Translations under genes and position numbers: made by a program
The notes under the pieces: generated by a model
Databases searched by the model: none
What the model was told of the DNA's origin: nothing
The model's input: the letters and a program-made list of their open reading frames with translations, nothing else
NCBI GenBank assembly: GCA_947601445.1
Contig: CANQGD010000005.1
Location: 1-59,083, forward strand
Direction of reading: 5' to 3'
Length of the DNA stretch: 59,083 nucleotides
Source of the DNA: an uncultured Clostridia bacterium
GTDB taxonomy: Bacteria > Bacillota > Clostridia > Christensenellales > CAG-314
Shown: piece by piece, positions 1 through 9,000 of the stretch
Numbering within the stretch: position 1 is the stretch's first letter
Layout: each line of letters opens with the position of its first letter

Positions 1-165
1 GTCGCCGATCGCGCCCGATTGTGCGCTCGGCGCTTCGCCTGTGGCGTCAGTGCCGCCCGCAAAGGTTGCCGTCGCTTTCTCGTTGCATGCCGCAAGCGCA
101 ACGCTTGCTACCATTGCTAACACAAGTACAAGACAAAGCAACCATCGTGTCGTTTTGTGTGTCAT
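1..165 (-). CDS. N-terminus of a lipoprotein, truncated by the window edge
   Basis: Reverse strand from 165 reads MTHKTTRWLLCLVLVLAMVASVALAACNEKATATFAGG...; signal peptide with LAAC lipobox; GGAGG RBS just upstream. Open at the edge, so absent from the ORF track. Confidence 0.75.
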   Translation of the reverse strand, partial: MTHKTTRWLLCLVLVLAMVASVALAACNEKATATFAGGTDATGEAPSAQSGAIGD

Positions 166-227
166 AGGTTTTGTCCTCCATAAAAGATTTTTCATTAAAT
201 TTATCACCACGGAAAAATATGATAAAA

Positions 228-3200
228 TCAGTTTTTCCCGTAAGTAAACGATTTGTTTGCAAGGTCGAAAGTCAGAGTGTATTCACCGTTAAATTCGCTC
301 GGGGTTCCGTCGGCGTTGAGCTTGTTGACCGTTACAACATAAGTGTTGCCTTGGACAGACTGTATCTCTGCGGCAAACTCCTGCACGGAGTTGGACGTTG
401 CGAACAACAAATGAATAGAGTTGAACGTGCCGTCCGCCATAACAGTCACAACGGCTTTTGTGCCGTCGTCGTTGCTGTAAACGACGGTTTGAGAATTGAG
501 CGAACTTTCGTAAGTGAATGTGTGGGCATCGGTATCGAGATAAACCACGACTTTGTAGGTTAGATTGAGATGATACACGCTGAATTGATATACATTGTCG
601 AGGTTTGGATCAACCTTTGTAAGATACCAACCCCATGTTTCGGTTTGTTTTTCCAAACCGTTGCCGTCAACATTTTTGAGAACGCCGTTGGCGGTTACGT
701 AATTTCCGTCCCTGACAGTGAGCGTACTGCCGTCCGACGCAGTGTAGGTGGTTACGACCTCGATTTTCTGCTTGGTGTAGGTAAAGGTTCCGTCAAGCGC
801 CAACGTGACTGTGTAAACGTAACCGTTGTAAGTGAAACGGGTACGATAATTGGAGTAATCGAAAAGAATTTCGTCGCCGCAATAGTAGCCTTGTTCACTG
901 CCGAAAGTGATTTGCAGCGTTTCGTCGCCGTTGGTGTAGGTATACGTTACGCCTTGCTTTACAAAAACATACCTGTCGTCGTTGCCGAACTCGGAGAAAT
1001 CCGCGCCGATCAACTCATCGCCGTTTCGCGTTAGAATATTTTCCTCAACGACAAATTCCTGAGTGAGCTCGGAATGATCGAACCAGGAGATATAAATTGT
1101 ATCTCCGACCGTTTTGTACAAACCGAAATAAGTTTCGTTGAACATAACGCGATCGCCCATTTCCAAAACTTCCGCGGCGCCCGTAAGGCTGTACCAATAC
1201 GTCGTTTGAGCGGCTTTTACGCGTAGGGCGGTGGCATAACGCGCCCAATTGTTGCCTTGGGCAAATGCAACGCCCGTTTCGTAGCTATCGACATAGACGC
1301 GAAGCTGCAAAACACCGTCAAACGGCATACCTACAAGCGTCGGGGGAACGGTTCCCGTAAAGGTGACAATAAAGTCCAACGGAGTTACTTGCTCGCCCGT
1401 TTCGTCTTGGATACGTCCACATTCGTAAAACGCGCGATTGGCGATAGTTTGCACTTCGCCGAGGGTGACGCGTGTGAGTGAGTAGTTGCGGGCAAAAGCA
1501 AGACTGCCTATACTTGAAACGTTGCCCAAAGATATTTCGGTAAGGGCGCACCCCGAAAAGGCGCTTTCGCCGATAGATTGCACATTGTTGAAAATTACCG
1601 TGCGCAATCCCGAACAACCGAGAAACGCTTCGTTGCCGATGACGGTAACGCCGTTGAGATTTACGGAAACGATGTAATCACGATTGGCGAAAACATTGTC
1701 GGCGATTGCCGTGACGCCGTCGGGTATGACGACGGATACGTTTGACGGGTTGCTCTGCTTGTTGTTGTATCCGACAAGCACGCCGTTTTCCACTTCGAAT
1801 TCGGGTTTGATGGACTGCTCGGCATTGCTTGTGACAAATTTTGCATATCCGTCGGGTTGGCTGGGCGTTGCGGAAGCAAACGCTTTGCGGTAAATTTCTT
1901 CGTTGCCGTCGGGGACAAATATCTTGAAGTTGCCCTTGATCCAACGAAATACGTCCTGCCCCAATTCGGGCGGAGTTTGAGATTTGAAAATCGCCGTGTT
2001 GAGTACGGAAGCACCGTCGGCGCTGCTATCCTCAAAGGCGTGGTCGCCTATTTTGCGGAGAGTGGACGGGAACGTTACGGAAACAATATGCTTGTCCTTG
2101 AATACGTCGGACGCTATTTCCGTTACGCCCTCGGGAATTTCGATGACGACGCTTGTGCCGACGTAATCGGTAAGCACGCCCTTTTCGTCTATCACAAAAC
2201 CGCTTTCCAACAGGCTGAACGTGTGTTGATTGAGATTGACGCGCAATGCCAATTCGCTTTCATCGTCGATAAAGGCGATGACAATCGTACACTCGGTTTC
2301 GCTTTCTACGGATACAGTGTAAAATCCCGTGCGCTCGTTTTGAGTACTGCCGTCGGCAGAGTACCAAGCGCCGCCGTAACCGTCCAAATACAGAGTAGAC
2401 GGAGTGTAACCGTCCGCATGAACATAATTGCCTTGCTCATTGTGACGGATCATGAAAATCCCCATACCGGGGTATTGCTCGCCGAGCTCGCTCAAAATAA
2501 AGTAGAAACTTTCTCCCTCTTTGGATAAAAATACCATTTCGGGGTCGGAGTCATCGGCGTAATTCGCAAAATAGTAGATACCTTCGGCGACAAGCTCGTT
2601 TTCTTCTCTTTCCGTTTCGGGATCGATATAGCCGTGATACAACTTGGCATTGCCGTAACCGTCCGGTTGGAACATATAGTCCGCTACAATTTGTCGGTTG
2701 TAATAATACACATACGTATAATAGCCTTCCGTGCCGCGCTCCATAAAGTAGCCGTCGGCAAAAAGACCTTCGCCCAAATCGACGGATTCCTTTACCAATG
2801 CAAAGTACATTTCCACTTGTTCGCCCGTGGAGGGAAATACTCCGCCGAGATAGTAGTCGCCGCTTTCGTTGTTGAGCTTGTATGAGCAATAATAGTTTTT
2901 GGTGCGCAAAGTGCCTTCTTCGGGCAAAGCCAATACGCCCGTGCCGTAACCGTCCAACGTGAGCATAATGTTGGGTATCACATTTCCGTATTCGGTGCCG
3001 TTGTAATAGAGCGGATCGAGGAAAAGATATACGCCGAATTCTTCCGAACGGTATACAAACTTGTTTTGAGAGTCGTCGTCTTGATAAAGCCGTCCGAAAA
3101 CGTAGGTTTCGTCGTCAAGCAACACTTCGAACTCGACAATATCCCCTGCCCCGTCGGCAGTTTGGGTTACGTTGAGCCAACCTTCATACTCCTTGCCGTC

Positions 3201-4487
3201 CCGAACAAGCACCGCCGCTCCAAGACCTTGTACGTTGTTGCGTACGCGTACCGTATCGCCGCTGCCGGCGTCGTCTGTGAACACTTGCACGAGGACGGGA
3301 TACAGCGTGACGTCGGAATAAAGCGTCAACTTTGAACCGAACGGATAATCCCTGCCGTCGCCTGTTTCGGAAGTACAGTAGGAGACGATCTGATTTTGAG
3401 GGTCGTCGTTAGTTGGGGTACGTACCGTAATTTCTGTGCCCCACTTTGCCGTTTGCACAAAACCGTCGTCGGTATAAGTGACGGTAAAGGTGCGCAACTC
3501 AAAATAACTTGTCAGAACAACGCCCGTTTCCGATACGGCGGATTCGACAAGACAGCCCTCATGATCGGGATCGAGCGCAAACTTGCTTTCGTCGGGATTG
3601 CGACTGCTTGCCGTGCTGCCCACAACTGCGAAAAATTCTATATCGTCGCCCTGAACAAATTCGCTTGCGTCGTCGGTTTCCAACCAAACTTTTTGCGTTA
3701 CTTTGGCTTGCCATACGGCATAAAGAGTAACGTCGGAAGTGACGATAATCTCATCGCCTGCGTTGTAGGAGGTGCCGCCGTTGTCCGCAGACGTGTTGTA
3801 ACATACAAACGTTGCCGTTTGAGATACAAAACCGTTTTCGGGCAAGGTGACAACATCGCCGAACAGGGCGGAAACAGCGCCCGTTTCGCCCGCGGCGGAA
3901 AGCGCCAGACCTTTGTCGAAAGCGAGCGTAAATTGCGCCCTCTTGTAATACAGTTTGAGAACTACTCCGTTGTCGTTGAGCTGCGCCGATTGCAACGTCC
4001 CCTGTATCGAGGGATCGAAAACGTATCCTTCGATTTGCACGGGCTGAACGGTCACGTCGGTTTTCCACAACGATTTGAACGTCTGAGTTTGCGCTTCGTC
4101 ACGAAGGAACAAACCGTCGGACTGCTCTTTGTAATGCTCCGTTTTGTAGGATACAAGCCAACGCGCATTTACGGTGAAATCACGCGCGGGGGCAAGAGTT
4201 TGCGCCGTTACGACGGCGCCGTCCAGCTCGTAGCCGTCAAACTCGTAAGCGGATATAGGCACTACGATGTCTTTGAGTTCGTTGTAGAACGCCGAACCCG
4301 ATTTCACCTTGAACAAAACGTTTTGCGTTCCTTCCAAACCGAAATCCACAGTGACGGTTACTTCCGTGACGGGGTCATCGGGAGTGTCCGGACCGGGAAC
4401 GTCCGGATTGCAAGCCGTTAACGTCAATGCAACGACAAGAACCGCAAAAAACGCTAATATAATAGTTATTTTAGATAATCTTTTCAT
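228..4487 (-). CDS. Giant surface lipoprotein with BspA-type leucine-rich repeats (LRR_5) and InlB-like repeats
   Basis: 1419 aa; signal peptide with lipobox (LTLTAC); repeated units such as VTEIASDVFKDKHIVSVTFPSTLRKIGDHAF and VTAIADNVFANRDYIVSVNLNGVTVIGNEAFLGCSGL are typical of LRR_5/BspA proteins. Confidence 0.85.
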   Translation of the reverse strand: MKRLSKITIILAFFAVLVVALTLTACNPDVPGPDTPDDPVTEVTVTVDFGLEGTQNVLFKVKSGSAFYNELKDIVVPISAYEFDGYELDGAVVTAQTLAPARDFTVNARWLVSYKTEHYKEQSDGLFLRDEAQTQTFKSLWKTDVTVQPVQIEGYVFDPSIQGTLQSAQLNDNGVVLKLYYKRAQFTLAFDKGLALSAAGETGAVSALFGDVVTLPENGFVSQTATFVCYNTSADNGGTSYNAGDEIIVTSDVTLYAVWQAKVTQKVWLETDDASEFVQGDDIEFFAVVGSTASSRNPDESKFALDPDHEGCLVESAVSETGVVLTSYFELRTFTVTYTDDGFVQTAKWGTEITVRTPTNDDPQNQIVSYCTSETGDGRDYPFGSKLTLYSDVTLYPVLVQVFTDDAGSGDTVRVRNNVQGLGAAVLVRDGKEYEGWLNVTQTADGAGDIVEFEVLLDDETYVFGRLYQDDDSQNKFVYRSEEFGVYLFLDPLYYNGTEYGNVIPNIMLTLDGYGTGVLALPEEGTLRTKNYYCSYKLNNESGDYYLGGVFPSTGEQVEMYFALVKESVDLGEGLFADGYFMERGTEGYYTYVYYYNRQIVADYMFQPDGYGNAKLYHGYIDPETEREENELVAEGIYYFANYADDSDPEMVFLSKEGESFYFILSELGEQYPGMGIFMIRHNEQGNYVHADGYTPSTLYLDGYGGAWYSADGSTQNERTGFYTVSVESETECTIVIAFIDDESELALRVNLNQHTFSLLESGFVIDEKGVLTDYVGTSVVIEIPEGVTEIASDVFKDKHIVSVTFPSTLRKIGDHAFEDSSADGASVLNTAIFKSQTPPELGQDVFRWIKGNFKIFVPDGNEEIYRKAFASATPSQPDGYAKFVTSNAEQSIKPEFEVENGVLVGYNNKQSNPSNVSVVIPDGVTAIADNVFANRDYIVSVNLNGVTVIGNEAFLGCSGLRTVIFNNVQSIGESAFSGCALTEISLGNVSSIGSLAFARNYSLTRVTLGEVQTIANRAFYECGRIQDETGEQVTPLDFIVTFTGTVPPTLVGMPFDGVLQLRVYVDSYETGVAFAQGNNWARYATALRVKAAQTTYWYSLTGAAEVLEMGDRVMFNETYFGLYKTVGDTIYISWFDHSELTQEFVVEENILTRNGDELIGADFSEFGNDDRYVFVKQGVTYTYTNGDETLQITFGSEQGYYCGDEILFDYSNYRTRFTYNGYVYTVTLALDGTFTYTKQKIEVVTTYTASDGSTLTVRDGNYVTANGVLKNVDGNGLEKQTETWGWYLTKVDPNLDNVYQFSVYHLNLTYKVVVYLDTDAHTFTYESSLNSQTVVYSNDDGTKAVVTVMADGTFNSIHLLFATSNSVQEFAAEIQSVQGNTYVVTVNKLNADGTPSEFNGEYTLTFDLANKSFTYGKN

Positions 4488-4585
4488 TATTTCACTATTC
4501 TACTACAAATTGATGAATTTGGCTATTTTTTGACTGTATGTTGTGACTTTTAGCGAAAAAATTTTAATGAAATTTTCTTTTGTCA

Positions 4586-4612
4586 CAAAAAAACAGGCGC
4601 CGAAACGCCTGT
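4586..4612 (-). terminator. Intrinsic terminator-like hairpin upstream of the BspA-like gene
   Basis: Minus strand ACAGGCG-tttcgg-CGCCTGT followed by T7. Confidence 0.7.
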
Positions 4613-4686
4613 ACAACACTTGTTTGTATAGTTTGACCGTCTTTTAGTCAAATAATATTACATTGCAGGCTACTTTCAGTGATAAT

Positions 4687-4715
4687 ATTGTATATGAAAA
4701 TTGTAAAAAAATCAA
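4687..4715 (-). promoter_or_regulatory. Candidate sigma-A promoter (TTGATT-N17-TACAAT)
   Basis: -35 AATCAA at 4710-4715 and -10 ATTGTA at 4687-4692 (plus-strand text), 17-bp spacer. Confidence 0.5.
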
Positions 4716-4766
4716 ATGTTTGTATCAAAAATAATAAATCAATCGGAATTTTCGCATTTAGAACAG

Positions 4767-4794
4767 CAAAAAACGGCGAATGACTTCGCCGTTT
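4767..4794 (-). terminator. Intrinsic terminator of the MBL-fold gene
   Basis: Minus strand AAACGGCGAA-gtca-TTCGCCGTTT followed by a T-rich tract. Confidence 0.75.
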
Positions 4795-4811
4795 GACCGA
4801 AATGACATTTT

Positions 4812-5459
4812 TCAGTCCTTAAATCGGTTGAGAACTACCACTTTGGTAGGCAATTCGGGAAGGTCGGACAAAATCAACGTGTCGGAGCCGTCGTTCGTTA
4901 TCGAAGCGGGGGCGAACAAAGCAAGAAACTTGTCGACGCCGTCCACATCGAAATTGTGTTCCGACGTTTTGTAGTGCATCGGCACCACTATCTTGGGACG
5001 AACGGCATCCACGTATCGTTTTGCACCCTGCGCGTCCACGGTAAAAGTGCCGCCCACGGGAATCAGAAGCACATCGCAATCGCGTATTTTTTCAACGACG
5101 TTTTCATCGAAACAACCAATGTCTCCCATATGCACCGCTTTTAACCCGTCCAAAGCAAAGGTAAACACCAAATTTTTACCCCGTTCCGCCCCTTTGGCGT
5201 TGTCGTGAAAAGTGGAAATGCTGTCTATGGCAATGTCGTCGGCGGTACAGGTGATTTGCTCGTCCAATACCGCGGGATTGCCCAAGACGCCGTCCATACA
5301 GTCGTGATCGCCGTGATGATGCGAAACGGTGACTACGTCGCACCTGACGGGAGTCATTTCGAAGCCGACCCAATCCGCCTTGTAAGGGTCGGTAACCACC
5401 GTAGTGCCCATATCGCTGATAATTCTGAAACTCGCGTGTCCCAAATACTGTAATTTCAC
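4812..5459 (-). CDS. Metal-dependent hydrolase, MBL fold (UPF0173/UlaG-like)
   Basis: MKLQYLGHASFRI...VTVSHHHGDHD...HMGDIG...VPMHYKT; metallo-beta-lactamase HxHxDH-type motif. Confidence 0.85.
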   Translation of the reverse strand: MKLQYLGHASFRIISDMGTTVVTDPYKADWVGFEMTPVRCDVVTVSHHHGDHDCMDGVLGNPAVLDEQITCTADDIAIDSISTFHDNAKGAERGKNLVFTFALDGLKAVHMGDIGCFDENVVEKIRDCDVLLIPVGGTFTVDAQGAKRYVDAVRPKIVVPMHYKTSEHNFDVDGVDKFLALFAPASITNDGSDTLILSDLPELPTKVVVLNRFKD

Positions 5460-5662
5460 TTTGCGCCTCCCAAACGGTTATATTTACATTTTAAGCCAAT
5501 GGGGCTGATTTGTCAACGCGGCAGAGCCGACATATCCGCGCAAATTAGCGTTTTGAAATATTTTTTTTCTGTCGAGCGAACACGTCGGCGCGTTTGACAT
5601 TTTTTTGCCGCTCTTTGCAAAAGCAATTTGAAAAAATTGTAGATTTTTTTTCGTATATCTGC

Positions 5663-5731
5663 TATAATGATATTGATTGTACGACAGGGAAATTTTTCTC
5701 TGTCTTAAAACGGCACCCATTGCCGTTTTGT
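5663..5731 (+). promoter_or_regulatory. Promoter -10 (TATAAT) and tandem-hairpin 5' leader of the MDR gene
   Basis: TATAAT 5663-5668; hairpin GACAGGGA/TCTCTGTC 5683-5704; hairpin AAAACGGCA/TGCCGTTTT 5707-5729. Confidence 0.5.
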
Positions 5732-5748
5732 GTAGTAACGGAGGTTAT

Positions 5749-6762
5749 ATGAAGGCTTGGATATTGGAAGAACCTCGAAAATTGAAGCTGACAGAATCTG
5801 CACCCACCGAGATTGATGAAAACCATATAAAAGTAAAAATCGAAGAGGTGTTGATAACCAACTCCGACTTTGAAGTGTACACCGGCGCAAGCAAACGAAA
5901 ATATCCCTTTATTATAGGCAGAAACGCTGTGGGCGTGGTTTCGAAAGTGCCGGGGAACAATCCGTTTTTCAACAAAATGGATCGCGTGGCGATCGAACCG
6001 TACATTCCCTGCGAGGCGTGCGACGAGTGTAAAAACGATGAATACGAAAAATGCTCCAACATGCAGGAATTGGGCTACAACTGCAACGGTCTGCTGCAAA
6101 ACTTTATCGATTTGCCCTACTCTCTGCTGCACCGCTTGCCGGAAAAACTCAAAACGGAAAAGGCTCTGTTTGTACCGTATGTCGCTTTTTGCCTGAACGT
6201 TATCGACGCGCTCAATCTCGAAAAGGGACGGCATATTGCGATATTTTCCTCCACAAAAACGGGATTGATACTCGCTCAATTGGTTACATATTATCAAGCG
6301 GTGCCCGTGTTTATCAGCAATCGCGAAGAACTGCTGGATACGGCAAGAGGTTTGGGCATATTTTACAGCTTCAACCCGGAAACGGTAGACGTGGAAAACG
6401 AAATTCTCGCCATAACGGGCGGAAGAATGTGCAACGAATTGGTACTGTTTTCCAATTCCGACTTCAATATGAAAGACGTGTACAACGTGGCGGCGACAAA
6501 TGCGAATATTTGTTTGGCGGGCTACTCCAACAAGGAAAGCAAGCTGTCCGTTGCGCAAATATGCAAAAAACATCTGAATATATTCGGCGTGTACAACGGC
6601 GCGGGGAGTTACTCCTCGGCAATAAATCTGCTGGTGACGGATACCGTGAACGTGGACGCATTGATAGGAAAAACCGTTCCTTTTGACAAATTGGACGAGG
6701 AACTCGCCAAAACGACCGCAGAAGAACTTGTACTGAAATCGAAAATAGTAAAAATCGGCTGA
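5749..6762 (+). CDS. Zinc-binding alcohol dehydrogenase-like (MDR superfamily) oxidoreductase
   Basis: Start at 5749 preceded by GGAGGTTAT; GRNAVGVVSKVPG, CEACDECKNDEYEKCSN structural-Zn motif typical of MDR enzymes. Confidence 0.8.
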   Translation: MKAWILEEPRKLKLTESAPTEIDENHIKVKIEEVLITNSDFEVYTGASKRKYPFIIGRNAVGVVSKVPGNNPFFNKMDRVAIEPYIPCEACDECKNDEYEKCSNMQELGYNCNGLLQNFIDLPYSLLHRLPEKLKTEKALFVPYVAFCLNVIDALNLEKGRHIAIFSSTKTGLILAQLVTYYQAVPVFISNREELLDTARGLGIFYSFNPETVDVENEILAITGGRMCNELVLFSNSDFNMKDVYNVAATNANICLAGYSNKESKLSVAQICKKHLNIFGVYNGAGSYSSAINLLVTDTVNVDALIGKTVPFDKLDEELAKTTAEELVLKSKIVKIG

Positions 6763-6775
6763 ACCGATTCGACTT

Positions 6776-6806
6776 CCCCCGAGAGAATGCTCGGGGGATT
6801 TTTATT
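6776..6806 (+). terminator. Intrinsic terminator
   Basis: CCCCCGAG-agaatg-CTCGGGGG followed by ATTTTTATT. Confidence 0.9.
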
Positions 6807-6906
6807 GTGCGGATTCGCGACAAGCACCGCGGTTTTATCAATTGCCTTTGTCTCGACGATGCATGAAATCGCCGCATAGACGCGGATTTAAGCCGACGTT
6901 TAATTA

Positions 6907-6935
6907 TTGACATTTACACCGCAGTATTGTAAAAT
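6907..6935 (+). promoter_or_regulatory. Strong sigma-A promoter TTGACA-N17-TAAAAT
   Basis: TTGACA 6907-6912, TAAAAT 6930-6935, 17-bp spacer. Confidence 0.75.
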
Positions 6936-6937
6936 AG

Positions 6938-7099
6938 AGTTGCGACACAGTTTAATATTATTCGAAAATGGGTATCTCTTGGGTAGAGCATACCTCATTC
7001 GCAACATATGTCCCTTTTTCGGATAATACTGTAAACTAGTGTCGCAACTACGCGAAGAGGCGCTTTACGGGTGCCGTTTCGCAAGAGCGGCACTTTTTT
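6938..7099 (+). ncRNA. Structured leader or small RNA: long imperfect hairpin plus intrinsic terminator
   Basis: Arms 6938-6972 and 7012-7049 (AGTTGCGACAC...GGG / CCC...GTGTCGCAACT); inner hairpin GGTATCTCT..AGAGCATACC; terminator GTGCCG..CGGCAC-T6 at 7071-7099. Confidence 0.6.
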
Positions 7100-7128
7100 G
7101 TTGTCGAATATTTTCAAGGAGGATAAAT

Positions 7129-7391
7129 ATGAAAAAAACTTGCAAATTTATTTTGATTTCGCTACTTGTTTTGTTGGTTGCAGCTTCGCTTGCAATAACC
7201 GCATGCACGCCAGCGTAACAAGCATCGGCAAGTTTTCTTTCCTGCGTTGCGGCAATTTGGAAAACGTTACGTTTGAAAATCCCGAGGGTTGGAAAACGGG
7301 TAATACAAATCTGACGCTTGACAATCCTCAAAAAAATGCGGAGTATGTACGTGATTCGGCATACTGTAATGCCGTTTGGACGCGTCAATAA
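7129..7391 (+). pseudogene. Decayed BspA/LRR_5-type lipoprotein gene
   Basis: AAGGAGG RBS and signal peptide MKKTCKFILISLLVLLVAASLAITACTPA then an immediate stop (7216-7218); a BspA-like C-terminal repeat (SVTSIGKFSFLRCGNLENVTFENPEGW...) continues in another frame to a stop at 7391. Confidence 0.7.
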
Positions 7392-7601
7392 TTAAAAATT
7401 ATTTCACGGCAGTAACTATATTCCGAATATATACAACCTGCCTGTTGTCATTTATGGGCAAAAAACGTTTTTGCGGTTGTTCGTTGGCGATTGCAAAGCG
7501 TTTGAACAGCTGCCATTGGAATCGGGAATATAATCGAAGTGTTGCCGATCGGTTTCAGCAATTTGCGACATTTCACGTGAGGACGTCAAAATATATTTAC
7601 A

Positions 7602-7664
7602 AAAACAGCCTCGCTGCCTTGCGACATTCGGCAATACCGAAGCGCACGACGCGGGGCTGTTTTC
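7602..7664 (+). terminator. Terminator-like hairpin downstream of the decayed lipoprotein gene
   Basis: AAACAGCCTCGC...(inner TTCGGcaataCCGAA)...GCGGGGCTGTTTT. Confidence 0.55.
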
Positions 7665-7741
7665 ATATTTTGTTGCGATAATCGGCTGCGCGCAATCTGC
7701 AAACGGTTTTTTCTGCGCAATGCTGCACGCGAACGAACAAA

Positions 7742-8299
7742 TTATTTGATTTTTTTGCCGTCGGAAAAGGCGTTTCCCACTTTTTCGCCCAAAACACGAT
7801 AGTCATGAGCGGCGGAATTGTAGGAAATAAAGTTCGCTTTGCCTATATCCAGATTGCCTTTGCCGTCCAACACGCTTTCATCGGCGGTTATGTTTACTAT
7901 ATCCCCGACAATTATACCGTCCTCGTTGACATGGTTGAGGGTACACTCCGCCGCAACGGGAAATTCTTCGATAAGGGGCGCGTTGACATGCTCTGCCTTT
8001 ACCGTGTGTAAATCGGCGCGATTGAGCTTGTCGGGAACATCGTTGCCCGATACGATACCGACGTAGTCGGCTTCCGTCACGTGAGCGGCGTCGGCAAACG
8101 CCACCGTAAACGCTTTGTTGCGCAAGATGTTTTTTGTGGTGACGTGATCGTCGCTGAGACACAGCATAATTTGATTTGTGTCGTAAATACCTCCCCATGC
8201 CGCGTTCATTGCGTCGGGAGAGCCGTCCTCGTTGTAAGTTGCTATGATAAGCACGGGACACGGAAACATCCAAGTTTTTTTACCGAAATTTTTACGCAT
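7742..8299 (-). CDS. Flavin reductase family protein (DIM6/NTAB-like)
   Basis: MFPCPVLIIATYNEDGSPDAMNAAWGGIYDTNQIMLCLSDDHVTTKNILRNKAFTVAFAD is typical of FMN-binding flavoredoxin-like proteins. Confidence 0.85.
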   Translation of the reverse strand: MRKNFGKKTWMFPCPVLIIATYNEDGSPDAMNAAWGGIYDTNQIMLCLSDDHVTTKNILRNKAFTVAFADAAHVTEADYVGIVSGNDVPDKLNRADLHTVKAEHVNAPLIEEFPVAAECTLNHVNEDGIIVGDIVNITADESVLDGKGNLDIGKANFISYNSAAHDYRVLGEKVGNAFSDGKKIK

Positions 8300-8376
8300 A
8301 ATTCACCTCTTTTTTTTTAATTATAGCACCTAAATGCCCGTCGAGCAATATAATTTTTTGTCGAAGCCGCAAAATC

Positions 8377-8405
8377 TTGACAATTGCGTATAAAAACATT
8401 ATACT
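8377..8405 (+). promoter_or_regulatory. Sigma-A promoter TTGACA-N17-TATACT
   Basis: TTGACA 8377-8382, TATACT 8400-8405; 30 nt before the start codon at 8435. Confidence 0.75.
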
Positions 8406-8434
8406 ATGAAAAAATCAAAACGAGGTGAAACGTA

Positions 8435-8983
8435 ATGAAACAGGCGATACTTGTTGTGGATATGCTGAACGATTTTGTTACCGGTGCGCTGAAATGCGAC
8501 CGCGGACTTGCAATAGTACCGAAAACCGCAAAACTGCTGGACGGCGCGCGCAAAGCAGGCATACCCGTTATTTTTTGCAACGACGCGCACATCAAAGACA
8601 CGGATCACGAATTGAAACTGTGGGGAGAACATGCGATTGCCGGAACCAAAGGCGCCGAAGTGATACCCGAATTGCATTTGTGCGACAAGGACTACGTTGT
8701 GCCCAAACGCCGTTACAGCGGGTTTTTCCACACCGATCTCGATTTGCTGCTCAAAGAGTTGGGAGTAGATACCGTTATTCTGACGGGTTTGCACACGCAT
8801 ATGTGCGTTCGTCACACGGGAGCGGACGCGTATCAACTAGGATACGATCTGATTGTTGCAAAGGACGCCACCGACAGCTTTACGCAAGAAGACTACGACT
8901 ACGGCTTGAAATACTTCGTCGCCACCTACGGCGCGACGATAACGGACGTTGACAGCTTGTTGCGCAGTTGGCACGTCGAATAA
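8435..8983 (+). CDS. Cysteine hydrolase, isochorismatase/nicotinamidase family
   Basis: QAILVVDMLNDFVTGAL, PKRRYSGFFHTDLDLLLKELGVDTVILTGLHTHMCVRHT; RBS GAGGTG. Confidence 0.9.
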   Translation: MKQAILVVDMLNDFVTGALKCDRGLAIVPKTAKLLDGARKAGIPVIFCNDAHIKDTDHELKLWGEHAIAGTKGAEVIPELHLCDKDYVVPKRRYSGFFHTDLDLLLKELGVDTVILTGLHTHMCVRHTGADAYQLGYDLIVAKDATDSFTQEDYDYGLKYFVATYGATITDVDSLLRSWHVE

Positions 8984-9000
8984 CACATACAAAACGATTA

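Noticed and set aside
3396-4421. 341-aa plus-strand ORF
   Set aside because: Antisense shadow of the BspA-like gene; no recognisable domain, no RBS, and the minus-strand frame is clearly the coding one.
5662-6573. 303-aa minus-strand ORF
   Set aside because: Antisense to the MDR oxidoreductase, whose frame has clear family motifs; composition is atypical of a real protein.
8354-8366. TTTTTTGTCGAAG, a perfect 0A-box match upstream of the isochorismatase gene
   Set aside because: Single short match in AT-rich spacer; TTGTC-type 7-mers recur by chance across these intergenic regions, so not reported as a site.
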